Notes under the pieces: model-generated | What the model saw: only the letters and a program-made list of their open reading frames with translations | Told to the model about the DNA's origin: nothing | Database searches by the model: none | Assembly: GCA_910585135.1 (NCBI GenBank) | Contig: CAJUEB010000071.1 | Location: 1 to 10,896 of the forward strand | DNA length: 10,896 bases | Source: an uncultured Eubacteriales bacterium | GTDB taxonomy: Bacteria > Bacillota > Clostridia > Peptostreptococcales > Anaerovoracaceae | Reading direction: 5' to 3' | Translations under genes and position numbers: made by a program | Part shown: positions 1 through 5,768 of the stretch, piece by piece | How positions within the stretch are numbered: the stretch's first letter is position 1 | How the letters are laid out: the number at the start of each line of letters is the position of its first letter

Positions 1-2
1 CT

Positions 3-977
3 GCGCTCAAAATGCTGGGCTTTGACAAGGTTTTCGATACCGATACCGGCGCTGACTTGACCATCATGGAAGAAGGCGCAGAGCTAATTGACAGAATCAG
101 GGGCGGTGGCAAATTGCCGCTGATCACTTCATGTTCCCCTGGCTGGATCAAATTCTGCGAGCACAATTTCCCTGATATGCTGGATTACGTTTCCTCCTGC
201 AAATCACCGCACCAAATGTTTGGCGCGATCCTGAAAAGCTATTATGCGGAGAAAAACAACATCGACCCGAAGGATGTATTCGTCGTTTCCATCATGCCAT
301 GCACGGCGAAGAAGTTTGAAGCTGCAAGGCCGGAAATGCAGTCGGATGGTATTCCGGATGTAGATGTGGTTCTCACCACCAGGGAGCTGGGAAAGATGAT
401 CTACGATATCGGGATCGATTTTCCTGAGCTGGGCGATTCGGACTTTGACAATCCGTTCGGAAAGGCTTCCGGCGCTGGCGCGATCTTCGGCGCTACAGGC
501 GGCGTAATGGAAGCGGCACTGCGAACGGTCGCAGACCTGCTTTCTGGAAGCTCTGCGGATAATTTCGAATATGAAGATGTACGCGGGCTTGAGGGAATCA
601 AAATCGCCACCATCCAGGCAGGCGACCTGACCCTTAGGGCTGCTGTCGCTCACGGTCTTGGAAATGCCAGAAAGTTGATGAACGCCATTCAGTCAGGAGA
701 AGAATTCCACTTCGTAGAAATCATGGCCTGCCCAGGCGGATGCGTCAACGGCGGCGGACAGCCGCTCCAGTTATCCGATGTCAGAAACTGGATCGATATC
801 AGGGAAGAACGCGCTAAGGGACTGTATAAGGAAGATCGAAATACCTTCATCAGGAAATCTCACAACAATCCTTCCGTTAAGAAGCTCTACAAAGAGTATC
901 TCGGCATGGCAGGCGGAAGCAGGGCGCATCAGCTCCTGCATACGCATTATGCGCCAAGGGGAAATTACAAAGAGTAA
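3..977 (+). CDS. [FeFe]-hydrogenase catalytic subunit, C-terminal part (5' end outside window)
   Basis: This is the H-cluster domain of an [FeFe]-hydrogenase, which reversibly reduces protons to H2 in the cytoplasm. The frame is open to the left edge, so the N-terminal iron-sulfur domains lie outside the window. Counting from the Met codon at base 12, all three H-cluster signatures are present: TSCSPGW (residues 39-45), MPCTAKKFE (95-103) and the L3 motif EIMACPGGC followed by VNGGGQP (236-251). The last roughly 60 residues, ending in HQLLHTHYAPR, match the small-subunit domain fused to the C terminus of monomeric and HndD/HydA-type enzymes. L1 reads TSCSP, where clostridial CpI has TSCCP; I recall this Ser variant as common in NAD(P)-linked, often electron-bifurcating enzymes. 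The AEC gene follows 224 bp downstream on the same strand, and I see no terminator between them. Family assignment is secure; the exact subgroup is inferred. Confidence 0.95.
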   Translation, partial: ALKMLGFDKVFDTDTGADLTIMEEGAELIDRIRGGGKLPLITSCSPGWIKFCEHNFPDMLDYVSSCKSPHQMFGAILKSYYAEKNNIDPKDVFVVSIMPCTAKKFEAARPEMQSDGIPDVDVVLTTRELGKMIYDIGIDFPELGDSDFDNPFGKASGAGAIFGATGGVMEAALRTVADLLSGSSADNFEYEDVRGLEGIKIATIQAGDLTLRAAVAHGLGNARKLMNAIQSGEEFHFVEIMACPGGCVNGGGQPLQLSDVRNWIDIREERAKGLYKEDRNTFIRKSHNNPSVKKLYKEYLGMAGGSRAHQLLHTHYAPRGNYKE

Positions 978-1027
978 GGAAACATCGAGAAGGAAAGCTT
1001 CCAAAGAGAGGGAATTTCAAGAAGATT

Positions 1028-1204
1028 AAGGAAGACGTTTCCGAAAAAATCAGAGCAAACGCTTACGGGAAATAGAAGCAACTGTTTGCGAGAGCATTAA
1101 ACGGGAAACGTCTGCCGGAAAACCAAGGAGACATTTCCAAAAGCAAGAAGGAAACTTCTGAGGCAAAAGGAGATTTTACGAAAACCAAGGAGGCGCTTTC
1201 AATG
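1028..1204 (+). repeat. Degenerate 21-nt (seven-codon) repeats before the AEC gene
   Basis: The purine-rich gap contains units with a 21-nt period, clearest at 1121-1204. They stay in the reading frame of the following gene and would read NQGDISK, SKKETSE, AKGDFTK, TKEALSM; a related unit, IKEDVSE, sits at 1025-1045. Each unit carries an AAGGAG-like core, and the last one supplies the real ribosome binding site. A TAG at 1073-1075 and the absence of an upstream ATG argue against a longer protein. This may be a decayed coding minisatellite or a repeat built around a Shine-Dalgarno sequence. Confidence 0.5.
1187..1193 (+). promoter_or_regulatory. Ribosome binding site of the AEC carrier gene
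   Basis: AAGGAGG ends 8 nt before the ATG at 1202, which fixes the start of the carrier. It is also the core of the last 21-nt repeat unit. Confidence 0.85.
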
Positions 1205-2131
1205 CTAGTATGGTCAATCCTGCGTTCGCTGGTTATGATATTCATTCTGATCATACCAGGCGTTATCTTCAAAAAAGCCAATCTATTGTCAGATGATCAG
1301 GCGGCGGGGCTTAACAGCTTCGTCGTCAACCTGACTTGGCCGTGTCTGGTGATCGACGCGATGCAAATAGAATTCAATATGCAGACGCTGAAGGACAGCG
1401 GCTGCATATTGTTGCTATGCGCCTTAATATTTGCCGCATTGTTTGTGATCAGCGTTCCGGCGGCGAAACTAATCAGGCTCACGAAATCCAAGCAATACCT
1501 CGTCATATTCATGCTACTATTTGGAAATACGGGTTTCATCGGCATTCCCGTCATCAAAGCACTTTATGGAGACAGCGCTCTTTTCTTTGCTGCTATCATA
1601 GAATTGATCAACGATATCCTGCTGTTTACCGTCGGCATCCTACTGATACAGCTTTCGGCAGGCGTCAATACCAAGATGAATTTCAAACAATTTTTAAGCC
1701 CTGGGCTGATCGGCGTTATCATCGGATTGGCGTTGTTCCTGCTGGATATCAGGCTGCCGTCCTTGCTGGCCGGTTCGATCGAGATGATCGGAAATGCGAC
1801 AACGCCGCTGACGATGTTCGTCATCGGATTTCAGGTTGCGGGGCTGAAAATAAAAGAAGTTGTGGGAGATTGGCAGGTCTATGCGGTTTTGACACTGCGT
1901 CTTCTGGCAGTACCAGTGGTAGCACTTCTGGTCGTGAAATTGTTTGCTGGGGAGTTTTCCCTCATGGAAAAGGTGCTGGTCATTTCTTTCGCAATGCCCG
2001 CGGCTGCCGTTTCGGCGATTTTCAGCCAGCAGTATCATGGCGAAATCGCATTTGCGACGAAGAGCGTGCTGCTTTCTACGGTGTTTTCCCTGCTGACGAT
2101 ACCAATTTTTGCGATTATATTGGAGCTATAA
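1202..2131 (+). CDS. AEC family (auxin efflux carrier / malate permease-like) transporter
   Basis: A 309-residue integral membrane protein of the AEC family (auxin efflux carrier superfamily), predicted to move small organic acids or related anions across the cytoplasmic membrane; the substrate cannot be read from the sequence. It is almost entirely hydrophobic, with about ten membrane segments in two halves: helices near residues 5-24, 40-55, 66-88, 98-120 and 125-150, then a second set from about 165 to the end. The conserved GNTGFIGIPV of the first half (about 106-115) and the MPAAA motif of the second half are both present. Length is typical for the family. An AAGGAGG site supports the ATG. 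It lies downstream of the hydrogenase on the same strand, so read-through transcription is possible, and a role in exporting fermentation acids would fit but is inference. Confidence 0.88.
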   Translation: MLVWSILRSLVMIFILIIPGVIFKKANLLSDDQAAGLNSFVVNLTWPCLVIDAMQIEFNMQTLKDSGCILLLCALIFAALFVISVPAAKLIRLTKSKQYLVIFMLLFGNTGFIGIPVIKALYGDSALFFAAIIELINDILLFTVGILLIQLSAGVNTKMNFKQFLSPGLIGVIIGLALFLLDIRLPSLLAGSIEMIGNATTPLTMFVIGFQVAGLKIKEVVGDWQVYAVLTLRLLAVPVVALLVVKLFAGEFSLMEKVLVISFAMPAAAVSAIFSQQYHGEIAFATKSVLLSTVFSLLTIPIFAIILEL

Positions 2132-2165
2132 CACAAAATGCATTGAGTGAGCAAAAACTTAGCGG

Positions 2166-2212
2166 AAAAACGGATTCCAACCAGTAGAAATTAATGACTT
2201 GTTTCCGTTTTT
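2166..2212. terminator. Possible bidirectional terminator between convergent genes
   Basis: AAAAACGGA (2166-2174) and TCCGTTTTT (2204-2212) form a perfect 9-bp inverted repeat with a 29-nt loop. It lies between the 3' ends of the AEC gene (2131) and the convergent CPBP gene (2227), with A and T runs on the correct sides for both directions. The loop is long, so this is a weak call. Confidence 0.3.
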
Positions 2213-2226
2213 ACGTTGTTTCCAGA

Positions 2227-2985
2227 TCACCCCTTTGCTTCTCTATTCCCATTTGCACGCTGACCTTCCGGGAGTGTCTTTATTAGGATCAACGCATAAG
2301 AAACGGTAATCGCAATTAGCACTAGATGGAAAATCATGCGCTTTTCCACCGTTAATCCCGTTTCATTTGCGAAAATACTGGTGATATTTATTGCAGCGTG
2401 CGTGATGATACAAGGAAGCAGACTCCCGCCACGATAAAACAAAACCACGAACATGAAGCCGATCGCAATCGCCCCGGTGACCTGAAACAGATTTTCCGTA
2501 AGCTCTGCGCCGCTTCCATTTACCAAATTCAGCAAATGCCCCAGTCCAAACGTAACGCTTGAAATGATGATCGCCGTTTTTACATTGTCTTTTGCAATCG
2601 CTTTAAAAAGAAGTCCCCTAAAAATCGCTTCCTCCAAAAAACCTACACAAAGCATGCAAACAATATAACAAACTGTACCAGGTAAATCCAAATTGAATGC
2701 AGTACCGTTCCAAAAATTCCTTGTAGCTAAGATAAAAAGAGGCAGATAATAGAGGAATCTACGGGCAGGTATCGGGGATTTGCAAAGCCCATACCGTTTC
2801 AGCAAGCCGTTCCTTTGCAAAAAAGCAAACAAGATAGCGGTTTGCAGGATACAGAAAATGGCACTCACAGAATATGCAGTGCCAACAATCTCATTTAACG
2901 GATTTGCGAAGGATTGCAAAGCGCAGTAAATCACAGTCCAGACAAGCGCAAAGATTAGTTCGCTTTTTTCATATATTTTTTTCAT
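2227..2985 (-). CDS. CPBP family intramembrane metalloprotease
   Basis: A 252-residue membrane protein of the CPBP (CAAX protease and bacteriocin-processing) family, related to Rce1 and to bacteriocin self-immunity proteins. The three catalytic motifs are intact within membrane segments: EEAIFR (E118, E119, R123), FGLGH (F146, H150) and HAAIN (H196, N200). These residues bind the catalytic metal or activate water in the family. About six to eight hydrophobic segments span the length, with a charged C-terminal tail. The start codon overlaps the stop of the upstream tetR gene in an ATGA (2982-2985), and a GGAGGAAG site lies just upstream, so the two genes are translationally coupled and very probably share the promoter at 3674-3702. 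The substrate is unknown; immunity or peptide processing are possibilities. Confidence 0.9.
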   Translation of the reverse strand: MKKIYEKSELIFALVWTVIYCALQSFANPLNEIVGTAYSVSAIFCILQTAILFAFLQRNGLLKRYGLCKSPIPARRFLYYLPLFILATRNFWNGTAFNLDLPGTVCYIVCMLCVGFLEEAIFRGLLFKAIAKDNVKTAIIISSVTFGLGHLLNLVNGSGAELTENLFQVTGAIAIGFMFVVLFYRGGSLLPCIITHAAINITSIFANETGLTVEKRMIFHLVLIAITVSYALILIKTLPEGQRANGNREAKG

Positions 2986-3554
2986 TTTTCTTCCTCCTGT
3001 GCGGCTAATACCGCGCCCCGATATGCCCGCTCTAAGTGAACCTTTATCAGTGCTTCATCATAGTCCAATGAATTGTTCGCGATCATGCTTGCATACCCAT
3101 GGGAGAACAAAGAAATTGTTAAAAAAGCCTTTTTGGTCTGCGGAAGGCTCAAGCCCGTCGCCTCCCGCATCGCGGAAATGACAGGCACAAGCTCCTCGGA
3201 TTCAACCATTTCCAGCAGGTTGTTTTCAATGACAAAGCCCGATTGAAACAAAAATCGGAACAGGTGCGGTTCTTCAACCGCAAACCGAATGTAATTCAAT
3301 CCAATTCCGAGCATCATCCCGTTTTGCAGGGTTTCAATGTTCATCAGATATTCCGAATGATAGCGATCCAGCTTCGCGTATACCGCTTTTTTTAATTCTG
3401 CAATCGTCGCAAAATGGTACATCACGGGCTGCGTGGAGCAGTTCAGTTTCTTTGATACCGTCCTCGCATTGATGTTTTCCGCGCCCGCCTCCCTTGCGAC
3501 CTCAAATGCCGCATCAATAATCATTTCTTTTGTCACCTTTGCTTTTGCCGGCAT
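2982..3554 (-). CDS. TetR/AcrR family transcriptional regulator
   Basis: A 190-residue TetR-type repressor. The N-terminal helix-turn-helix covers about residues 9-55, with the recognition part near INARTVSKKLNCSTQPVMYH (28-47), the typical TetR position. The rest is helical and would form the ligand-binding and dimer domain; it lacks a motif that reveals the ligand. A strong AAAAGGAGGTG ribosome binding site (3560-3570) supports the ATG. It overlaps the CPBP protease gene by 4 nt and is the first gene of that pair. A 38-bp near-perfect palindrome covers the -10 box of its promoter, a classic layout for autorepression, so the protein probably controls its own operon in response to a small molecule or membrane stress. 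Family assignment is secure; the regulatory circuit is inferred. Confidence 0.9.
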   Translation of the reverse strand: MPAKAKVTKEMIIDAAFEVAREAGAENINARTVSKKLNCSTQPVMYHFATIAELKKAVYAKLDRYHSEYLMNIETLQNGMMLGIGLNYIRFAVEEPHLFRFLFQSGFVIENNLLEMVESEELVPVISAMREATGLSLPQTKKAFLTISLFSHGYASMIANNSLDYDEALIKVHLERAYRGAVLAAQEEEK

Positions 3555-3559
3555 AACTG

Positions 3560-3570
3560 CACCTCCTTTT
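3560..3570 (-). promoter_or_regulatory. Ribosome binding site of the tetR-type gene
   Basis: On the minus strand this reads AAAAGGAGGTG, ending 5 nt before the ATG at 3554; the GGAGG core itself is 7 nt from the ATG. It confirms the chosen start. Confidence 0.8.
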
Positions 3571-3644
3571 CACTTTGAAACCCCTCTCCGCATAAAACAC
3601 GGGTTTTTCATTTGCGGATATAGCCGCTGGTATTTCATATATAA

Positions 3645-3682
3645 AAATATAATCCAAGTTATATATAACCTGGATTATATTT
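3645..3682. promoter_or_regulatory. 38-bp palindrome, probable TetR operator
   Basis: Positions 3645-3663 and 3664-3682 are reverse complements at 18 of 19 pairs; only A3657/C3670 fails. The half site contains ATAATCC(A/G)(A/G)GTTATA. It covers the -10 box and the predicted start of the tetR-CPBP transcript, as expected for an autorepressor. On the minus strand the right half is followed by a short T run, so it could alternatively act as a weak terminator for the upstream MerR gene. Confidence 0.75.
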
Positions 3683-3702
3683 CAAGGCGGCTGGTTTGTC
3701 AA
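3674..3702 (-). promoter_or_regulatory. Consensus sigma-A promoter of the tetR-CPBP operon
   Basis: The minus strand has a perfect TTGACA (3702-3697), a 17-nt spacer and a perfect TATAAT (3679-3674). Transcription should begin near 3667, the centre of the palindrome, giving a leader of about 113 nt. The -35 box starts 6 nt beyond the stop codon of the MerR gene. Confidence 0.85.
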
Positions 3703-3708
3703 CCTTTC

Positions 3709-4527
3709 TTACCCTAACTTCGTTTGCTTTTTACGGATCGGAAAATATACCTCCGTCTCCCAATCCTCCGGTGATAATGAATCAAACTGTGTCTTGATAT
3801 AAAGGTCAAACGGCGCTCCGTCATACTCATAGCCATTTTCAAGAATCCATGAAGCGACCGCCCCATATGCCTCCGAAAGCGTGGAATATCCACCATGATG
3901 CACTGTCATCGCGCATTCCATAGGCTTGATCATCATATCTGCCTTCTCTTTTTCCTTTATTTCGATGAACACCTCAATATCAGAAGATTTATGATCGAAC
4001 TCCTCATCGTAGTAGCGTGCGCCATTTAATCCCGTAGGCGAAATCTTTTCCTTGGACGCCCGCTCAAAGAGCGTCCCGTAATGCTTCCCAAATTCATCCA
4101 CGCCCATCACGGCGCGGCTTGCCAAGACATGCATAGCTGGGGAATGCTTGATTTCTATTTCATAGCCTTTTTGGTAAGTCATAATATCACCTGTCCTTTC
4201 AAATACAGAAATATGTGTCTGAAGTTCATTCAGGATGATGGTCATTTCCTGCTGCTCCCGCCTCAGCTTTTCTTTTTGCTGCCGAAGCCTTGCCGAAAGT
4301 TCTTTTTTATCCGAAAGGGTAATCAGGTGCTGGATCTCATCCAGTGAAAACCCATAGCGTTTCAGGCGCTGGATGTAGTTCATCGTATCGATTTGTTCGC
4401 TTCGGTAATAACGATACCCTGTGAAGCGATCTACCTCTGCCGGAACAAGCAGGCCGATTTTATCGTAGTGGTGCAATGTCTTTATACTTGTCTGGCATAT
4501 CTTTGAAAATGTTCCGATTTGCAACAT
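3709..4527 (-). CDS. MerR family regulator with GyrI-like effector-binding domain (BmrR-like)
   Basis: A 272-residue transcription factor of the MerR family. Residues 1-70 form the winged helix-turn-helix, with the family signature TSIKTLHHYDKIGLL (13-27) and FTGYRYY (35-41). Residues 75-112 are a charged dimerisation coiled coil (KKELSARLRQQKEKLRREQ). Residues from about 121 to the end resemble the GyrI-like or AraC effector-binding domain found in BmrR, which binds hydrophobic cationic drugs. A GGAAGGAG site 9 nt upstream supports the ATG. Its promoter has the 19-bp spacer with a central dyad that MerR proteins untwist, so it probably activates its own synthesis. No efflux pump gene is adjacent in this window; the downstream tetR-CPBP pair has its own promoter. 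Ligand and further targets are unknown. Confidence 0.9.
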   Translation of the reverse strand: MLQIGTFSKICQTSIKTLHHYDKIGLLVPAEVDRFTGYRYYRSEQIDTMNYIQRLKRYGFSLDEIQHLITLSDKKELSARLRQQKEKLRREQQEMTIILNELQTHISVFERTGDIMTYQKGYEIEIKHSPAMHVLASRAVMGVDEFGKHYGTLFERASKEKISPTGLNGARYYDEEFDHKSSDIEVFIEIKEKEKADMMIKPMECAMTVHHGGYSTLSEAYGAVASWILENGYEYDGAPFDLYIKTQFDSLSPEDWETEVYFPIRKKQTKLG

Positions 4528-4570
4528 CTGCTTATACTCCTTCCGTCATCATTGATTCGAATCTATGAAC

Positions 4571-4601
4571 AGTTTACATCCTCACCTAAGAGGAGGGTCA
4601 A
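4571..4601 (-). promoter_or_regulatory. MerR-type promoter (19-bp spacer) with operator dyad
   Basis: Minus strand: TTGACC (4601-4596), a 19-nt spacer, then TAAACT (4576-4571). The spacer holds a dyad, CCTC at 4596-4593 and GAGG at 4583-4580, around a CTCTTAGGT core, much like the operator of BmrR-type regulators. The long spacer is characteristic of promoters activated by MerR proteins. The predicted leader to the ATG at 4527 is about 37 nt. Confidence 0.75.
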
Positions 4602-5069
4602 GCTTTGTTTTTCAAGTTTAAGCATTAACGGAAAACGCCGATGTGGAACATTAACTCTTTCGTTTGTAGCCTTTTTTATATGTTTAGGCATTAATGGAAA
4701 CGCTGCTATGAAACATGCCGGACTGGAACATGCCAAAAGAAGAAAACGGCAAAAGGGAAAACGGTAGAATAAATGATTCAGTGAAACAGCAGGATAGTAC
4801 ACAGCAGAATCAAATAACAGAACGAAGAATATTGAAAATGTAAATTTTTTAAAAAATATTGTAGTTAGCACACACTAACCAGCTGTCAAAAACAATCTTT
4901 GTGCATAAATTATCGTTATATTGCATGAACATACGCACCGTTCGGCCATTTTTACTTTACAAAAGACAAATTCCCAATGAATGCACCAAAATATATCCTA
5001 TAATATGCCAAAACATCTGTTTTTATCCAATTAAGAGAGGTGAATCCCCTTTATATAATGAAAGTAACG

Positions 5070-5125
5070 TGCAGTTGGTGTGCAGTTGGTGTGCAGTTGG
5101 TATGCAGTTAGTGTGCATTAACTGC
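5070..5125. repeat. Iteron-like 11-bp tandem repeats with terminal dyad
   Basis: The unit TGCAGTTGGTG begins at 5070, 5081, 5092 and 5103 (the last two with one and two changes). A fifth, diverged unit begins at 5114 and turns into an inverted half, so that GCAGTTA (5104-5110) and TAACTGC (5119-5125) form a 7-bp stem with an 8-nt loop. The 11-bp period places each unit on nearly the same face of the helix, as in iterons or regulator arrays. Confidence 0.8.
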
Positions 5126-5263
5126 GTAAAATCTTAAAAACTTTACATTTTCATGAAATTTTCGAAAGATAACCAATGAATAACCGATGCATAAATTAAA
5201 AGGGTGAATTTCGCCGATTAAATTGCAGGCGATATCATAAGCGATTACGTTAGCAGCATATAA

Positions 5264-5323
5264 GTTTCATCGTTTAGGCAAACATTGCACGGTAAAACGT
5301 GGAAGCAATGGGAAACATGAAAC
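5264..5323. repeat. Nested inverted repeat (60 bp)
   Basis: GTTTCAT (5264-5270) pairs with ATGAAAC (5317-5323). Inside, CATTG-CACG (5283-5291) pairs with CGTG (5298-5301) and CAATG (5306-5310) across a GTAAAA loop and a 4-nt bulge. The core CGGTAAAACG recurs at 7451-7460 in the structured region after the tnpB-like gene. Confidence 0.5.
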
Positions 5324-5514
5324 AAAATTATCAAACTTGCTAATCTACCAGACCTTCTTATCTATGGCAGTTCACCGTTTTGATATCCATTCACAATTCA
5401 AACGCTGAAAAAAGCATAGCATGAATAGCTACCCTACAGTATCTTCTTTGGCAGCGCAGAATGCTCACCGTTTAAACAGCAAAACACAAAGAAAACGGTA
5501 AACAAAAAGAAAAA

Positions 5515-5528
5515 AGCGCGACAGCGCT
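5515..5528 (-). terminator. Weak intrinsic terminator-like hairpin, minus strand
   Basis: AGCGC (5515-5519) and GCGCT (5524-5528) form a 5-bp stem with a 4-nt loop, followed on the minus strand by TTTTTTCTTTTT. The stem is short and no minus-strand gene is seen upstream of it. Confidence 0.25.
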
Positions 5529-5587
5529 AAATACAACACTTCACCAAAGCCTCGCACCGTTTTAGTGAAAGCCGAAGTCTTCTTTAT

Positions 5588-5645
5588 ATAAAAAAACTGT
5601 TTCAAAAAGTGTACGTTTTGAAACAGTTAACTCATTAATTTTTTC
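5588..5645 (-). ncRNA. Candidate small RNA read away from the tnpB-like gene
   Basis: On the minus strand TTGAAA (5680-5675), a 17-nt spacer and TAATAT (5657-5652) form a plausible promoter. About 20 nt after its predicted start lies the hairpin 5595-5628, followed by a run of T residues. This would give an RNA of about 58 nt consisting largely of the terminator hairpin. The hairpin carries the same 22 bases that open the tnpB-like gene at 5745-5766. No conservation or expression data are available. Confidence 0.25.
5595..5628 (-). terminator. 13-bp hairpin, intrinsic terminator on the minus strand or element-end palindrome
   Basis: AACTGTTTCAAAA (5595-5607) and TTTTGAAACAGTT (5616-5628) pair perfectly around an 8-nt loop AGTGTACG. 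On the minus strand the stem is followed by seven T residues, giving a textbook intrinsic terminator. It would block transcription running leftward out of the tnpB-like locus. The same palindrome could instead mark the left end of a transposon-derived unit. Confidence 0.5.
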
Positions 5646-5766
5646 GACATCATATTAACAAAACTTTAGCATTATTTCAATCTTTTTTTGCCCAGATAAC
5701 GATATTGCACCCATTTCCACTTATTATGAACGATTTAAATATTATTTCAAAACGTACACTTTTTGA
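5602..5766. repeat. 165-bp segment bounded by 22-bp perfect inverted repeats
   Basis: The 22 bases at 5602-5623 are the exact reverse complement of 5745-5766; both contain TTTCAAAACGTACAC in one orientation. The right copy ends 2 bp before the ATG at 5769 and can itself form a bulged hairpin (ATTAT...ATAAT arms). The enclosed 121 bp have no coding potential. It may be a small MITE-like insertion, paired operator sites, or ends of the tnpB-like element. No target-site duplication is evident. Confidence 0.7.
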
Positions 5767-5768
5767 TA

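Larger units (their letters stand above)
4602..5768. other. Gene-free, repeat-rich intergenic stretch (about 1.2 kb)
   Basis: I see no convincing gene here: open frames are short, lack good ribosome binding sites, and their translations look like noise. The stretch is A+T-rich and holds two imperfect copies of a GCATTAAYGGAAA motif (near 4616 and 4682), a hairpin GTTAG-CACACA-CTAAC (4864-4879), an 11-bp tandem repeat (5070-5125), a nested inverted repeat (5264-5323), four CACCGTT motifs (4936, 5373, 5466, 5555) and a 22-bp inverted repeat pair near the right end. No tnpA (IS200/IS605 Y1 transposase) can be seen, although a tnpB-like gene follows. Confidence 0.6.

Noticed and set aside
204..653. 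149-codon open frame antisense to the hydrogenase
   Set aside because: It lies wholly inside a well-conserved gene, its translation resembles no family I know, and no ribosome binding site is seen.
1336..2187. 283-codon frame overlapping the AEC carrier
   Set aside because: The translation is Arg/His/Gln-rich noise in a shifted frame, whereas the AEC frame has clear membrane helices and motifs.
5070..5125. CRISPR array
   Set aside because: Units are 11 bp and directly adjacent, with no spacers and no cas genes.
4901..5137. Possible 78-residue protein, Cys-rich at its end
   Set aside because: The Cys-rich tail is just the 11-bp repeat read in rotating frames; no good start signal and no domain.
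4602..5594. Remnant of a tnpA (Y1 transposase) gene
   Set aside because: No HUH motif or recognisable transposase fragment appears in any frame of this stretch.
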